DNA from: Psychrobacter sp. 1044
GTDB taxonomy: Bacteria; Pseudomonadota; Gammaproteobacteria; Pseudomonadales; Moraxellaceae
Direction: 5' to 3'
Assembly (NCBI RefSeq): GCF_904846525.1
Contig: NZ_CAJHAZ010000001.1
Span: forward strand, 186,001 to 250,000
DNA: 64,000 bases
In this document: piece by piece, positions 37,588 to 46,010 of the stretch
Numbering within the stretch: position 1 is the first letter of the stretch
Layout: every line of letters starts with the position of its first letter
Made by a program: the position numbers and the translations under genes
The notes under the pieces: generated by a model
The model's input: the letters and a program-made list of their open reading frames with translations, nothing else
Databases searched by the model: none
Told to the model about the DNA's origin: nothing

Positions 37588-37603
37588 ATTATCATTTGAT
37601 AAT
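37588..37603 (+). promoter_or_regulatory. ATTATCA/TGATAAT palindrome upstream of aceE
   Basis: Perfect 7-bp arms around TT, about 290 bp before aceE. It could be an operator for a dimeric regulator; it does not match the PdhR or FNR consensus. Confidence 0.3.
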
Positions 37604-37610
37604 TGACTAT

Positions 37611-37647
37611 AAAAGTTGGGTTAGCATTTTATTATCTAACCACTTTT
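37611..37647. repeat. Hairpin upstream of aceE
   Basis: AAAAGT plus GGTTAG pairs with CTAACC plus ACTTTT, with a 2-nt bulge and an 11-nt loop. It could be an attenuator or a read-through terminator; it lacks a long T-tract. Confidence 0.4.
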
Positions 37648-37847
37648 AAATACTCAGTTCATATGCGATAGATAGTAGCGCTGTTTTTATTTTGGCTATG
37701 TGAGGCTGCTCCAGATTATGAGTTGGTCAAATACTGCTGCATAACCGCACCCTACTATAAATCTCACTTCTTAAAATTAACAAGGAAGTCATTGAGAAAA
37801 TTATTCCCGCACGACAATATTGAAGTAACACTTTGATTTAATAATAT

Positions 37848-37863
37848 CCTGTCTTCGGGCAGG
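37848..37863 (+). promoter_or_regulatory. UUCG-tetraloop hairpin in the aceE leader
   Basis: CCTGTC, TTCG, GGCAGG: a 6-bp stem (one G-U) closed by the very stable UUCG loop, 27 bp before the aceE ATG. It may stabilise or shape the mRNA 5' end. Confidence 0.4.
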
Positions 37864-37890
37864 ACTGACTGATAAAAAAGGACAATAGTG

Positions 37891-40704
37891 ATGAATTATT
37901 ATAAGGATGCTGATAGCACCGAAACCCAAGAGTGGCTGGAAGCGTTTGAATCTGTTATCAAACATGCAGACAAAGATCGTGCTCAGTTTCTGCTAAAAGC
38001 TTTATACAACATGGCAGTTCAAGAAGATTTGCCGTTCAATCGTCTCGATACCGCTTATATCAATACCATCGCCGTTGAAGATGAACCGATGTACCCTGGC
38101 GACCTAACCATTGAGCGCAAAATTCGTGCTTTGATTCGCTATAACGCATTGGCCATGGTCATGCGCGCGAACAAAAATGACGACGATTTGGGTGGTCACT
38201 TAGCAACATTCGCTTCTAGTGCCACGCTATATGAGACAGGTTTTAATCATTTTTTCCGTGCTGCCAGCGATCATTTCGGTGGTGACATGATTTATTATCA
38301 AGGTCACTCAGCACCCGGTATTTATGCGCGTTCTTATTTAGAAGGTCGATTGACTGAGGATCAGCTGGATAATTTCCGTCGTGAAGTCGGTGGCAAAGGC
38401 TTATCAAGCTATCCGCATCCATATCTCATGCCAGATTACTGGCAGTTCCCAACCGTATCGATGGGACTTGGTCCGATCATGTCTATCTATCATGCCCACG
38501 TACATCGCTATATGGAAAACCGTGGTTTGCTAGAGAAAGAAGGTCGTAAGATTTGGACGTTCTTGGGTGATGGTGAAACGGATGAGCCAGAAAGCTTAGG
38601 CGCGATTTCTCTCGCTGGCCGTGAAAAGCTAGATAACCTAATCTGGGTCGTCAACTGTAATTTACAGCGTCTTGATGGTCCAGTCCGTGGTAACGGTAAA
38701 ATTATCCAAGAGCTAGAGTCTGTGTTCCGCGGTGCCGGCTGGCGAGTGATTAAAGTTATCTGGGGTGGTAAATGGGACAGCTTACTTGCTAATGATAAAA
38801 CTGGCGTGCTCAAACATCGTATGGAAGAAGTGGTCGATGGTGAGTATCAGCTATACGAAGCCCGTACAGCTGAGTTCACTCGCAAAGAGTTCTTTGGTAA
38901 ATATCCTGAGTTAGAAGAGATGGCTGATGCGCTATCTGATGAGGATATTTCGCGCTTGAATCGTGGTGGTCATGATCCAATGAAAGTGTATGCTGCATTC
39001 AGTGAAGCGATGAAAACTAAAGGTCAGCCAACCGTTATCTTAGTCAAAACAGTTAAAGGCTATGGCTTATCGGCTCAAACACAAGCGGTCAATAAATCAC
39101 ATCAGATTAAGAAACTTGATCAAGAAGCGTTGATGTATTTCCGTGATCGCTTTGATTTGCCATTTACTGACGAGCAGCTAGAGACGCTACCATTCTATCG
39201 CCCTGAAGAAGGTTCAGCGGAGATGAAGTACCTTAAAGGTCGCCGCGAAGCGCTAGGTGGTCATTTGCCAAATCGCCGCAGTGGTCATATCCCATTGAAT
39301 ATTCCTGAATTGTCGATGTTTGATCGGGTATTAAAAGGCAGCAATGGTAAAGAGCAATCAACGACGATGGTGTTTGTGCGCTTATTGTCAGCCATGCTAA
39401 AAAACAAAGACATCCAAGATCGCGTCGTGCCGATTGTACCTGATGAAGCACGTACTTTTGGTCTAGAAGGTATGTTCCGCCAGTTGGGTATCTACTCTGC
39501 GGTTGGTCAAAAATATACGCCAGAAGACAGTGAAGCTTTGATGGGCTATAAAGAAGCCATCGACGGTCATATGTTAGAAGAAGGCATCAACGAAGCAGGC
39601 GCAATGAGTACGTGGATTGCTTTGGCAACCAGTTACTCTGTTAACGCGTTGCCGATGATTCCGATGTATATTTATTACTCGATGTTTGGTTTTCAGCGTG
39701 TGGGTGATTTGGCTTGGGCGGCAGGCGATTGTCAAGCACAGGGCTTCTTGCTAGGCGCAACAGCTGGTCGTACTACCTTGAACGGCGAAGGCTTGCAGCA
39801 TCAAGATGGTCATTCGCAGATTTTATTTAACGTTGTGCCTAACTGTGTGACTTATGATCCTTGCTTTGGTTATGAGCTAGCGGTTGTGATGCATGATGGC
39901 CTACGCCGTATGTACGGTGAAGGCGAGCGCGTTTATTATTACTTAACGCTAATGAATGAAAACTACGAGCAACCTGCGATGCCAGAAGGCGCCGAGGAAG
40001 GCATCAAGCGTGGTATGTATTTGCTCGAAGACAATGGTTCAACTCAAGTGCAACTATTAGGCTCGGGCGTTATTTTACGTGAAGTACAAAAAGCGGCGCA
40101 GATTCTAAAAGATGAGTTCAATATTACCTCCAATGTCTGGAGTGTGACCAGCTTTAACGAGTTGACTCGTGACGGTATGGTCTGTGATGACTACAACCGC
40201 TTGCATCCAATGGATGAAGAGCGGGTGCCATGGGTGACTGAGCAGTTAGCGCCGCATGAAGGTATCGTAGTTGCCGCGACGGATTATATGCGCAATTATT
40301 CGGAGCAAATCCGTGCTTGGTTACCAGATAATCGTCCTTATACGACTTTAGGCACAGATGGCTACGGTCGTTCTGATACTCGTGAAAATTTGCGTAGTTT
40401 CTTCAACGTTGATGCGGCTCATATCGTGGTTGCGACGCTCAAACGCCTAGCGGATGAGGGTGAAGTTGAGATGCGTTTGGTGAAAGATGCTATTTCAAGT
40501 TTAGGCATCGATGTGGATCAACCACCTGCTTGGCAACAACAGCCTTATTATGATCATTCTCCTGATGCACCAGCACCTGGTAATGTCAATCCAAATCCTG
40601 TCCCTGAATTTGTCGCTGAAGATGATGATGAAATCAGTAATGAAGGTCGAGCTGAAGACCAAGCGGATGCGACTTTACTTAATAACGGTGATGTCAAAGA
40701 ATAA
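37891..40704 (+). CDS. aceE: Pyruvate dehydrogenase E1 component (homodimeric type)
   Basis: TPP-dependent decarboxylation of pyruvate and transfer to lipoyl E2. It has 937 aa, about 50 longer than E. coli. The frame opens at a GTG (37888), but the ATG at 37891 is spaced 8 bp from AAGGA. The TPP motif reads FLGDGETDEPESLGAISLAG, then NCNLQRLDGPVRGN. HGHSQILFNVVPNCVTYDP-type residues (AGRTTLNGEGLQHQDGHS) are typical of AceE. The extra C-terminus (about 890-937) is proline-rich then acidic (EFVAEDDDEISNEGRAEDQ). AceF follows after 25 bp; lpd is not in the window. Confidence 0.97.
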   Translation: MNYYKDADSTETQEWLEAFESVIKHADKDRAQFLLKALYNMAVQEDLPFNRLDTAYINTIAVEDEPMYPGDLTIERKIRALIRYNALAMVMRANKNDDDLGGHLATFASSATLYETGFNHFFRAASDHFGGDMIYYQGHSAPGIYARSYLEGRLTEDQLDNFRREVGGKGLSSYPHPYLMPDYWQFPTVSMGLGPIMSIYHAHVHRYMENRGLLEKEGRKIWTFLGDGETDEPESLGAISLAGREKLDNLIWVVNCNLQRLDGPVRGNGKIIQELESVFRGAGWRVIKVIWGGKWDSLLANDKTGVLKHRMEEVVDGEYQLYEARTAEFTRKEFFGKYPELEEMADALSDEDISRLNRGGHDPMKVYAAFSEAMKTKGQPTVILVKTVKGYGLSAQTQAVNKSHQIKKLDQEALMYFRDRFDLPFTDEQLETLPFYRPEEGSAEMKYLKGRREALGGHLPNRRSGHIPLNIPELSMFDRVLKGSNGKEQSTTMVFVRLLSAMLKNKDIQDRVVPIVPDEARTFGLEGMFRQLGIYSAVGQKYTPEDSEALMGYKEAIDGHMLEEGINEAGAMSTWIALATSYSVNALPMIPMYIYYSMFGFQRVGDLAWAAGDCQAQGFLLGATAGRTTLNGEGLQHQDGHSQILFNVVPNCVTYDPCFGYELAVVMHDGLRRMYGEGERVYYYLTLMNENYEQPAMPEGAEEGIKRGMYLLEDNGSTQVQLLGSGVILREVQKAAQILKDEFNITSNVWSVTSFNELTRDGMVCDDYNRLHPMDEERVPWVTEQLAPHEGIVVAATDYMRNYSEQIRAWLPDNRPYTTLGTDGYGRSDTRENLRSFFNVDAAHIVVATLKRLADEGEVEMRLVKDAISSLGIDVDQPPAWQQQPYYDHSPDAPAPGNVNPNPVPEFVAEDDDEISNEGRAEDQADATLLNNGDVKE

Positions 40705-40729
40705 TAATCATAAGACTAGGAGATAAATC

Positions 40730-42463
40730 ATGGATATTAAAGCCCCCGATTTGGGTGTTGATAGCGCCGAAGTCAGCGAAATTATGGTAGAAGTGGGTGA
40801 TGTCATCGCAAAAGATGACAACATCATTCTATTAGAATCTGACAAAGCCTCGGTTGAAGTACCAAGTTCCGCTGCTGGCAAAGTCACCAAAATCAGTGTT
40901 GCTGTTGGTGATCAAGTCAGTGAAGGTATGGTGCTTATCGAGCTTGAAAGTGCAGAAGACAGTGTGGAAAGTGATGACGATAGCGCTGCTGATGACAATC
41001 AACAAGCGAGTGATACAGAAGCCGCTGCTGCTAAACCAGAAACAAAACCTGAGCCTGCGGCAACTGAATCAGCCTCGTCTGACTCTAATGACAAGCCTGC
41101 GTCTAACGCTGGTAAATCGACCACTCATGCATTGCCAGATTTAGGTGTTGATGAAGCGCAAGTTTCTGAAATCATGGTCAGTGTTGGTGACATCGTGACT
41201 GCAGATCAATCAATCCTATTGATTGAATCTGACAAAGCATCGGTAGAAGTACCCGCACCAGTCGCTGGTAAGATTGAAAAAATCTTAGTTCAGACTGGTG
41301 ATATGGTTGCCAATGGTCAAGACTTTATCGTTATCATAAGTAGTGGTGCAGATGCTGCTGATGAAAGTGAGTCTACATCAGATAGCGCTGAGCCAAAGCC
41401 TTCAGCACCAGCCAAAGCAGAAGAAAAAGCTGCTGCTAAAACAACGGGTGAGCCAAAACAGGCAGAAAAATCTACAACGCCTAATGCGGTCGCTAGTAAG
41501 CAAGCTGATAAGTTGACTGAAGCACAGGTCAATGAAAAGTTGGTTGACGTATATGCAGGTCCAGCCGTACGTAAGCTGGCGCGTCAGTTAGGTGTCGATA
41601 TCACCCAAGTGAATGGTTCGGCACTAAATGATCGCATTCTAAAAGAAGACTTGTTTGCACATGTTAAAGAAAGCTTAAACACTCAAAAAGCGGCACCTGC
41701 CAGTGGCAATGTAGCCAGCGCTAGCCTACCAAGCTTACCTGACATGAGCAACGTTGAGATTTGGGGTGAAACAGCAACCCAAGACCTTAGCCGTCTACAA
41801 AAAGTCTCGATACCACAGCTCAACTACAATACCTTGTTGCCACAAGTGACCCAGTTTGACTTGTCTGATATCACTGAGACAGAAAAACTACGTGGCGAGC
41901 TAAAAGGTAGCATGAAAGCTGAAGGTATCGGCTTCACGATTTTAGCGTTCGTGGTCAAAGCGACGGCCTATGCTTTAACACAGCATCCACGTTTTAACAG
42001 TCATTTAAGCGACGACAATACCCAAGTTATCTTACGTAAAAGCGTAAATATGGGCATCGCGGTGGCAACGGATGATGGTCTCATCGTACCTGTTATCAAG
42101 AATGTGCAGGATAAAGGCTTGAAGCAAATCGCCATTGAAATTGGTGAGCTTGCGGTAAAAGCACGTGACAAAAAACTCACTACTAAAGATTTGCAAGGCG
42201 CAAGCTTTACTATATCAAGCCAAGGTAACTTGGGTGGTACCGCCTTTACGCCATTAGTAAATTGGCCTCAAGTGGGTATTTTAGGCGTGTCTGAGGCAAG
42301 CATGCAGCCACGTTGGGATGCTAAAAAGCAAAGCTTTGAGCCGCGTCTCATGTTGCCATTATCATTGTCTTACGATCACCGTGTGATTAATGGCGCAGAT
42401 GCTGCCGTATTTACCCGCTATATCGCAACATTGCTGGCTGATCCGCGCCGTATTTTGCTGTAA
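40730..42463 (+). CDS. aceF: Dihydrolipoyllysine acetyltransferase (E2 of pyruvate dehydrogenase)
   Basis: Acetyl transfer from lipoyl groups to CoA; it forms the core of the complex. It has 577 aa. Two lipoyl domains each carry ESDKASVEVP (Lys at about 39 and about 170) and are separated by Ala/Pro/Glu/Ser-rich linkers. A peripheral-subunit-binding domain (YAGPAVRKLARQLGVDITQV) and the catalytic domain follow. The domain ends with LSLSYDHRVINGADAA. The active His is present; the usual Asp of DHRxxDG is Asn, as in pseudomonad E2p. AGGAG precedes the ATG. It is co-transcribed with aceE. Confidence 0.97.
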   Translation: MDIKAPDLGVDSAEVSEIMVEVGDVIAKDDNIILLESDKASVEVPSSAAGKVTKISVAVGDQVSEGMVLIELESAEDSVESDDDSAADDNQQASDTEAAAAKPETKPEPAATESASSDSNDKPASNAGKSTTHALPDLGVDEAQVSEIMVSVGDIVTADQSILLIESDKASVEVPAPVAGKIEKILVQTGDMVANGQDFIVIISSGADAADESESTSDSAEPKPSAPAKAEEKAAAKTTGEPKQAEKSTTPNAVASKQADKLTEAQVNEKLVDVYAGPAVRKLARQLGVDITQVNGSALNDRILKEDLFAHVKESLNTQKAAPASGNVASASLPSLPDMSNVEIWGETATQDLSRLQKVSIPQLNYNTLLPQVTQFDLSDITETEKLRGELKGSMKAEGIGFTILAFVVKATAYALTQHPRFNSHLSDDNTQVILRKSVNMGIAVATDDGLIVPVIKNVQDKGLKQIAIEIGELAVKARDKKLTTKDLQGASFTISSQGNLGGTAFTPLVNWPQVGILGVSEASMQPRWDAKKQSFEPRLMLPLSLSYDHRVINGADAAVFTRYIATLLADPRRILL

Positions 42464-42492
42464 GAATCGTTTGTACTAAAAGGATCTGAAAA

Positions 42493-42523
42493 AAGAAGAC
42501 TGCCTTAGGATGGTCTTTTTTTT
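42493..42523 (+). terminator. Probable terminator after aceF
   Basis: AAGACTG pairs with TGGTCTT (G-U pairs included), with one internal mismatch, followed by eight T. The stem is weaker than others in the window. Confidence 0.5.
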
Positions 42524-42640
42524 ATGCTAAAAATTTGATACCCCATGGTTGCCAGATTTTTAGCGGTTAATGACTTTAGCACAATCGTTTTTATCTATAA
42601 TCTTTTTATCTATAATCATTGCCGCTTAAACTTTAAGCAC

Positions 42641-42671
42641 AAAAAAGCCGGCAATTAAGCCAGCTTTTTTT
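42641..42671. terminator. Terminator downstream of ompW
   Basis: AAAAAAGCCGGC pairs with GCCAGCTTTTTT (one mismatch) over AATTAA, 23 bp beyond the ompW stop on the minus strand. Confidence 0.85.
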
Positions 42672-42693
42672 ATTCACATTACTTTATGTTATA

Positions 42694-43338
42694 TTAGAAA
42701 GTCTTAACAAAAGCAACGCCATATACCCAAGGGCTGATATCAACTTCACCAAGTTCAATGGTCTCACCATTAGCTTTTACGCTGGCGTCTGTTTTGATGT
42801 CCATATAGCGAGCATCAATACGGAAGTATTCAGTTGGGGCAAAAGGTATGTCAAGACCGATGTGACCAGCAACGCCAACGCTATCATCAAGTTCTAATTT
42901 TTCGAAAGCATCGCTATAGATTTTTTCTTTAAAGAAAGTCGTATAGTTCACACCAACACCAACAAATGGCTTCACATTCATAGGCATGTTGTAGCCATCG
43001 AAGTGATACTGTACCGATAGAGTCGGTGGCAAATGCTGAGTTTTAGCATCGATAGTAGCATCGCCAGCAGTTAAGGTAATGTCATGATGGAATGGTGTAG
43101 CCGCTAGTAATTCAATACCAATGTTATTGGCAACGAAATATTCGCCGCTAATGGTTGGTTGTACATCACTGTCTACGTCGACACTAATAGTGCCATCTGC
43201 CAGTGTACCGTTATCGCTCTTTGGGTCAACCATGTGAGCACCAGCAGCGACAGACCAAGTACCAGCTGGTACAGCAAATGCTGTGGTCATAGTAAGTGCA
43301 GCAGCAGTGGCTAAAACTAGGGATTGTAGTTTCATCAT
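42694..43338 (-). CDS. OmpW family outer-membrane protein
   Basis: 214 aa with a signal peptide (LVLATAAALTMTTAFA-VPAG) and an eight-stranded barrel. Family cues are PTISGEYFVANNIGIELLAATPFHHDI near 60-90, LPPTLSVQYHF, VGVGVNYTTFF, and a C-terminal Phe (VAFVKTF) for BAM insertion. OmpW proteins form narrow hydrophobic channels and often respond to stress or iron. AGGA lies 5 bp before the first ATG and 8 bp before the second (43335); the second may be the true start. It is monocistronic, with a promoter at 43449-43478 and a terminator at 42641. Confidence 0.93.
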   Translation of the reverse strand: MMKLQSLVLATAAALTMTTAFAVPAGTWSVAAGAHMVDPKSDNGTLADGTISVDVDSDVQPTISGEYFVANNIGIELLAATPFHHDITLTAGDATIDAKTQHLPPTLSVQYHFDGYNMPMNVKPFVGVGVNYTTFFKEKIYSDAFEKLELDDSVGVAGHIGLDIPFAPTEYFRIDARYMDIKTDASVKANGETIELGEVDISPWVYGVAFVKTF

Positions 43339-43768
43339 TTGATTCCTTAACGTGATAGAAGATTATCGGTGGCTATCTAACGAGGGATGACATTAGGTAC
43401 CGATACACAATGTTATGATTATTGACTAACCTGTAACATTACAACGCCATTATAATACAAAACCATATTTACTGTAAGGTTTTAAACGCATATTAATGGC
43501 TTTTATGGCATAAATTTACCGTAAAAGGTATATTTGTTGAGGTAATTAAACATTACTTAGGACAGTTAGCATTTGTGAAGCAGGACTTAGATTCCTTCAT
43601 ACCGATGTTATACAGAGGTGCGGTGCTAGAATTTGGTCGATAGTCAATGATGCTAAACTCTCCTTGATATTTTTAGAATGTTAAAATGTCAAAAACTTAG
43701 AGCCGGTAATGATAGTCTTATTACTTTTCGAATGAATAATGAGAGTGGGAAAAGAGGGGTAATATATT
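43339..43768. other. ompW-zinc ribbon gene intergenic region
   Basis: 430 bp with no gene. Contains the ompW promoter (43449-43478) and two related direct motifs, ATTTACTGTAAGG (43467-43479) and ATTTACCGTAAAAGG (43514-43528), which may be regulator sites. An AGAGGGG ribosome site precedes the 43769 gene. Confidence 0.5.
43449..43478 (-). promoter_or_regulatory. Putative sigma70 promoter of ompW
   Basis: The minus strand has a perfect TATAAT (43449-43454) and CTTACA (43473-43478), 4 of 6 to TTGACA, with an 18-bp spacer. The resulting leader would be about 105 nt. Confidence 0.45.
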
Positions 43769-43996
43769 ATGCTTGGCTATTGTAGTAATTCTCCTCTACG
43801 CTGCACAAACGCACGTTCTGTGACGATATTAGATCGGATGGACTCTTGCTGTCCTGAATGCAACTTATTTTTGCTGCCTGCTCAAGATATCAGTGAGCAA
43901 TTACGTGCTGACGAACGATTTTTACGCTTCGCTATCATCGCCATTGTGCTGGTGCTAATTTTGTTTGCCTACATGTACTATTTAAATTTAGTATAA
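43769..43996 (+). CDS. Zinc-ribbon membrane microprotein (75 aa)
   Basis: The N-terminus has a probable treble-clef or ribbon site: CSNSPLRC, then DSCCPEC, giving two Cys pairs. One C-terminal membrane helix (FAIIAIVLVLILFAYMYYL, about 54-72) ends the protein, so the ribbon probably faces the cytoplasm. The Cys layout recalls N-terminal zinc ribbons attached to larger membrane or periplasmic proteins, so this may be a stand-alone version. It has an AGAGGGG ribosome site about 11 bp upstream and a clean ATG. It lies 180 bp upstream of the potassium channel gene on the same strand. No function is known. Confidence 0.6.
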   Translation: MLGYCSNSPLRCTNARSVTILDRMDSCCPECNLFLLPAQDISEQLRADERFLRFAIIAIVLVLILFAYMYYLNLV

Positions 43997-44177
43997 TCAC
44001 CGATCATGATTCATACTAAATAAACCAGTCCTATCACTAGTAATGCTTTAAGAGCACTACATCGTCAAGTAGTGATGGGTATGAAATACTGATGGTGACC
44101 GAGCATTAATGTCATATTCTGTGATGACTGCTTTATTATACTAATATAAGACCGGTGTTTCACCGCATAGGGACGGC

Positions 44178-45161
44178 ATGCTATTCCAATCTATACGGCG
44201 CTTGCGTCTTTTCGTTTACGATATTCTGCAAAATGATGAGCACGATACGCTGTTTAGCCGTTGCGTTGACTACTTTTTGATATTTTTAATCATGACCAAT
44301 GTAGCAGCGGTTATTGCTGAGTCGGTTGACAGTTGGTATTACCCTTATCAAGAGTATTTCACTTGGTTTGAAAATTTCTCTATCGTGGTGTTTTCTATTG
44401 AGTATTTGCTGCGTTTGTGGAGTGTGGCCGAGGAAAAACCAGATGACACCACTTGGCGTCAGCGCTGGGAGTGGTTGAAAAGTCCTTCTGCGTTGATTGA
44501 TTTAGTCGCCATTGCGCCAGCTTTCCTGAATTTCTTTGTTACGATTGATTTACGCTTTTTACGTATTTTACGTTTATTCCGAATTCTCAAACTGACACGC
44601 TATTTTGCTTCGTTACGCATCTTATTGGTGGTCATTAGCAAAGAAAAAGGCTCGTTCCAAGCGGTTATTTTTATTTTAATAATTATGATTGTGACGGCAT
44701 CTAGTGGCATTTACTTGGTTGAAAACCACGCCCAGCCAGAAGAGTTTGAGTCGATACCTAAAGCGATGTGGTGGGCGGTGGTGACGCTAACAACGGTGGG
44801 CTATGGTGATGTCACGCCGATTACCAATGCGGGTAAAATATTGGGTGCGGTTATTACCATATTAGGTGTGGGTCTGGCGGCATTACCTGCAGGTATTTTA
44901 GCGACTGGTTTGGCAAATGAGCTGGCTCAGCGCCGTGAAGAGCTTGAACAGGACTTTCGAGCGCAGCTGATTGATAGTGATTTTGATTTGGTGAAAAATC
45001 AGATGATGATCGATAAAATTCGCCGTGAGCTGGGACTGGATAAAGAGCAGGCGCAAAATATCGTATTACAGGTATTACGCGAACAAGAGCTTGAGCGCCG
45101 CGAAAGAGAAGTGGAAGAACGACAAAAGAATTTTTGCCCACATTGCGGTGAGCCACTGTAA
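44178..45161 (+). CDS. Voltage-gated-type potassium channel (6TM ion transporter)
   Basis: 327-aa inner-membrane channel. Spans S1-S4 (about 30-150) include the charged S4 DLRFLRILRLFRILKLTRYF with Arg/Lys every third position. S5-pore-S6 contains the selectivity filter TLTTVGYGDVTP. The cytoplasmic tail is a long Arg/Glu-rich coiled coil (QRREELEQDFRAQL to EQELERREREVEERQK). It ends in CPHCGEPL, a half zinc-ribbon, likely to need a partner or dimer to complete the site. An AGGGACGGC ribosome site precedes the ATG, and a strong terminator at 45207-45245 follows. Confidence 0.93.
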   Translation: MLFQSIRRLRLFVYDILQNDEHDTLFSRCVDYFLIFLIMTNVAAVIAESVDSWYYPYQEYFTWFENFSIVVFSIEYLLRLWSVAEEKPDDTTWRQRWEWLKSPSALIDLVAIAPAFLNFFVTIDLRFLRILRLFRILKLTRYFASLRILLVVISKEKGSFQAVIFILIIMIVTASSGIYLVENHAQPEEFESIPKAMWWAVVTLTTVGYGDVTPITNAGKILGAVITILGVGLAALPAGILATGLANELAQRREELEQDFRAQLIDSDFDLVKNQMMIDKIRRELGLDKEQAQNIVLQVLREQELERREREVEERQKNFCPHCGEPL

Positions 45162-45206
45162 GTCTTTTATAGTGGTTACTTTAGGTTTCAAAAAATGGAT
45201 ATGTAA

Positions 45207-45245
45207 GAAAAGGGTGCAACGTTATCAGAACGTTGCACCCTTTTT
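45207..45245. terminator. Terminator after the potassium channel gene
   Basis: AAGGGTGCAACGTT and AACGTTGCACCCTT are perfect complementary arms around ATCAG, with flanking A and T tracts. It serves both converging genes. Confidence 0.93.
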
Positions 45246-45274
45246 ATTAGCAATAAACGGATATTTTATGGTAT

Positions 45275-45922
45275 TTAGATAGCTTGTGGAATGGGTAGCG
45301 CACGTGCCAATTCATGGGCGACTTGCTGCGCCGCCGTTGCTAAATCTTCGGCAGGAAGGGGTAAGTTTTGCAGTGTGAGATGCCAATCATCCACTTCTCG
45401 GCGTAAATGTGCCACCCAAAGCGTCGTGCAATCACGTGGCAGTTGCTTTAGATTGACTTCAAAGCATCGATTGCCTTCATCATCGCTTAGATGAATCTCG
45501 CCTTTTTTGACTCTTGAAAACGGATGACCGTGGTAAGAGTTGGCTATCATAGCAATGTGGGTGATATGTGCTGGGATTTTATCTAAGTAAAGCCTGATTT
45601 GCTCTTGGTCAAGAGGTGCCAAATACATCGCTTGTTCGCCGCGATCTTTGCCATTGAGACTGTCGCCTTGATGTTTCACTGATTCCGCTTTATCGCGCAA
45701 TTGTTTGAACCAAACGATATCACTGATGGTGCAATTTTCGTCATATAGTACGCAAGCCAAATCAATATCAATAGCGCTCTGGTTTTTTTTAAAGCGCTTA
45801 AACATGCCTTTTGGCTCAATCTTGGTAAATTCATAGTTTAGCGCAAAAAATAAGGTTCCAGCATCTAAGCCCAGTCCTCTTAAACTGTCTGACAGTAATG
45901 GCAATGAGGCAGTGGTCGGCAT
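45275..45922 (-). CDS. TerD-domain protein (215 aa), solitary
   Basis: Matches the TerD pattern: IDIDLACVLYDENC, then DIVWFKQLRDKAESVKHQGDSLNG (family: D-x-D-x-S-x-F-x-L then H-x-G-D-N-L-x-G), then HITHIAMIANSYHG, then GEIHLSDDEGNRCFEVNL. TerD proteins are calcium-binding and act in tellurite, phage and stress resistance, usually in ter operons with TerA, B, C, E and F. None of those are present here. The C-terminal 50 residues are helical and unusual. It is followed by the WYL gene on the same strand with an 88-bp gap. Confidence 0.8.
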   Translation of the reverse strand: MPTTASLPLLSDSLRGLGLDAGTLFFALNYEFTKIEPKGMFKRFKKNQSAIDIDLACVLYDENCTISDIVWFKQLRDKAESVKHQGDSLNGKDRGEQAMYLAPLDQEQIRLYLDKIPAHITHIAMIANSYHGHPFSRVKKGEIHLSDDEGNRCFEVNLKQLPRDCTTLWVAHLRREVDDWHLTLQNLPLPAEDLATAAQQVAHELARALPIPQAI

Positions 45923-46010
45923 AACATTCCTTATCTATTTTCGTTCTTCATTTTTAAATAGTGGTAATCGTCTGAATACGGTTAAATTTGAGCGTCATTA
46001 CTCGCAGTTG

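Larger units (their letters stand above)
37261..37890. other. Long intergenic region before aceE
   Basis: About 630 bp with no gene. It contains a 7-bp-arm palindrome (37588-37603), a long hairpin (37611-37647) and a UUCG-loop hairpin (37848-37863) ahead of the aceE ribosome site. It separates the surface-protein cluster from aceE and probably carries the promoters for both. Confidence 0.6.

Noticed and set aside
40511..41144. Plus-strand frames overlapping aceE/aceF
   Set aside because: They lie in alternative frames of well-identified genes and show no protein-like features.
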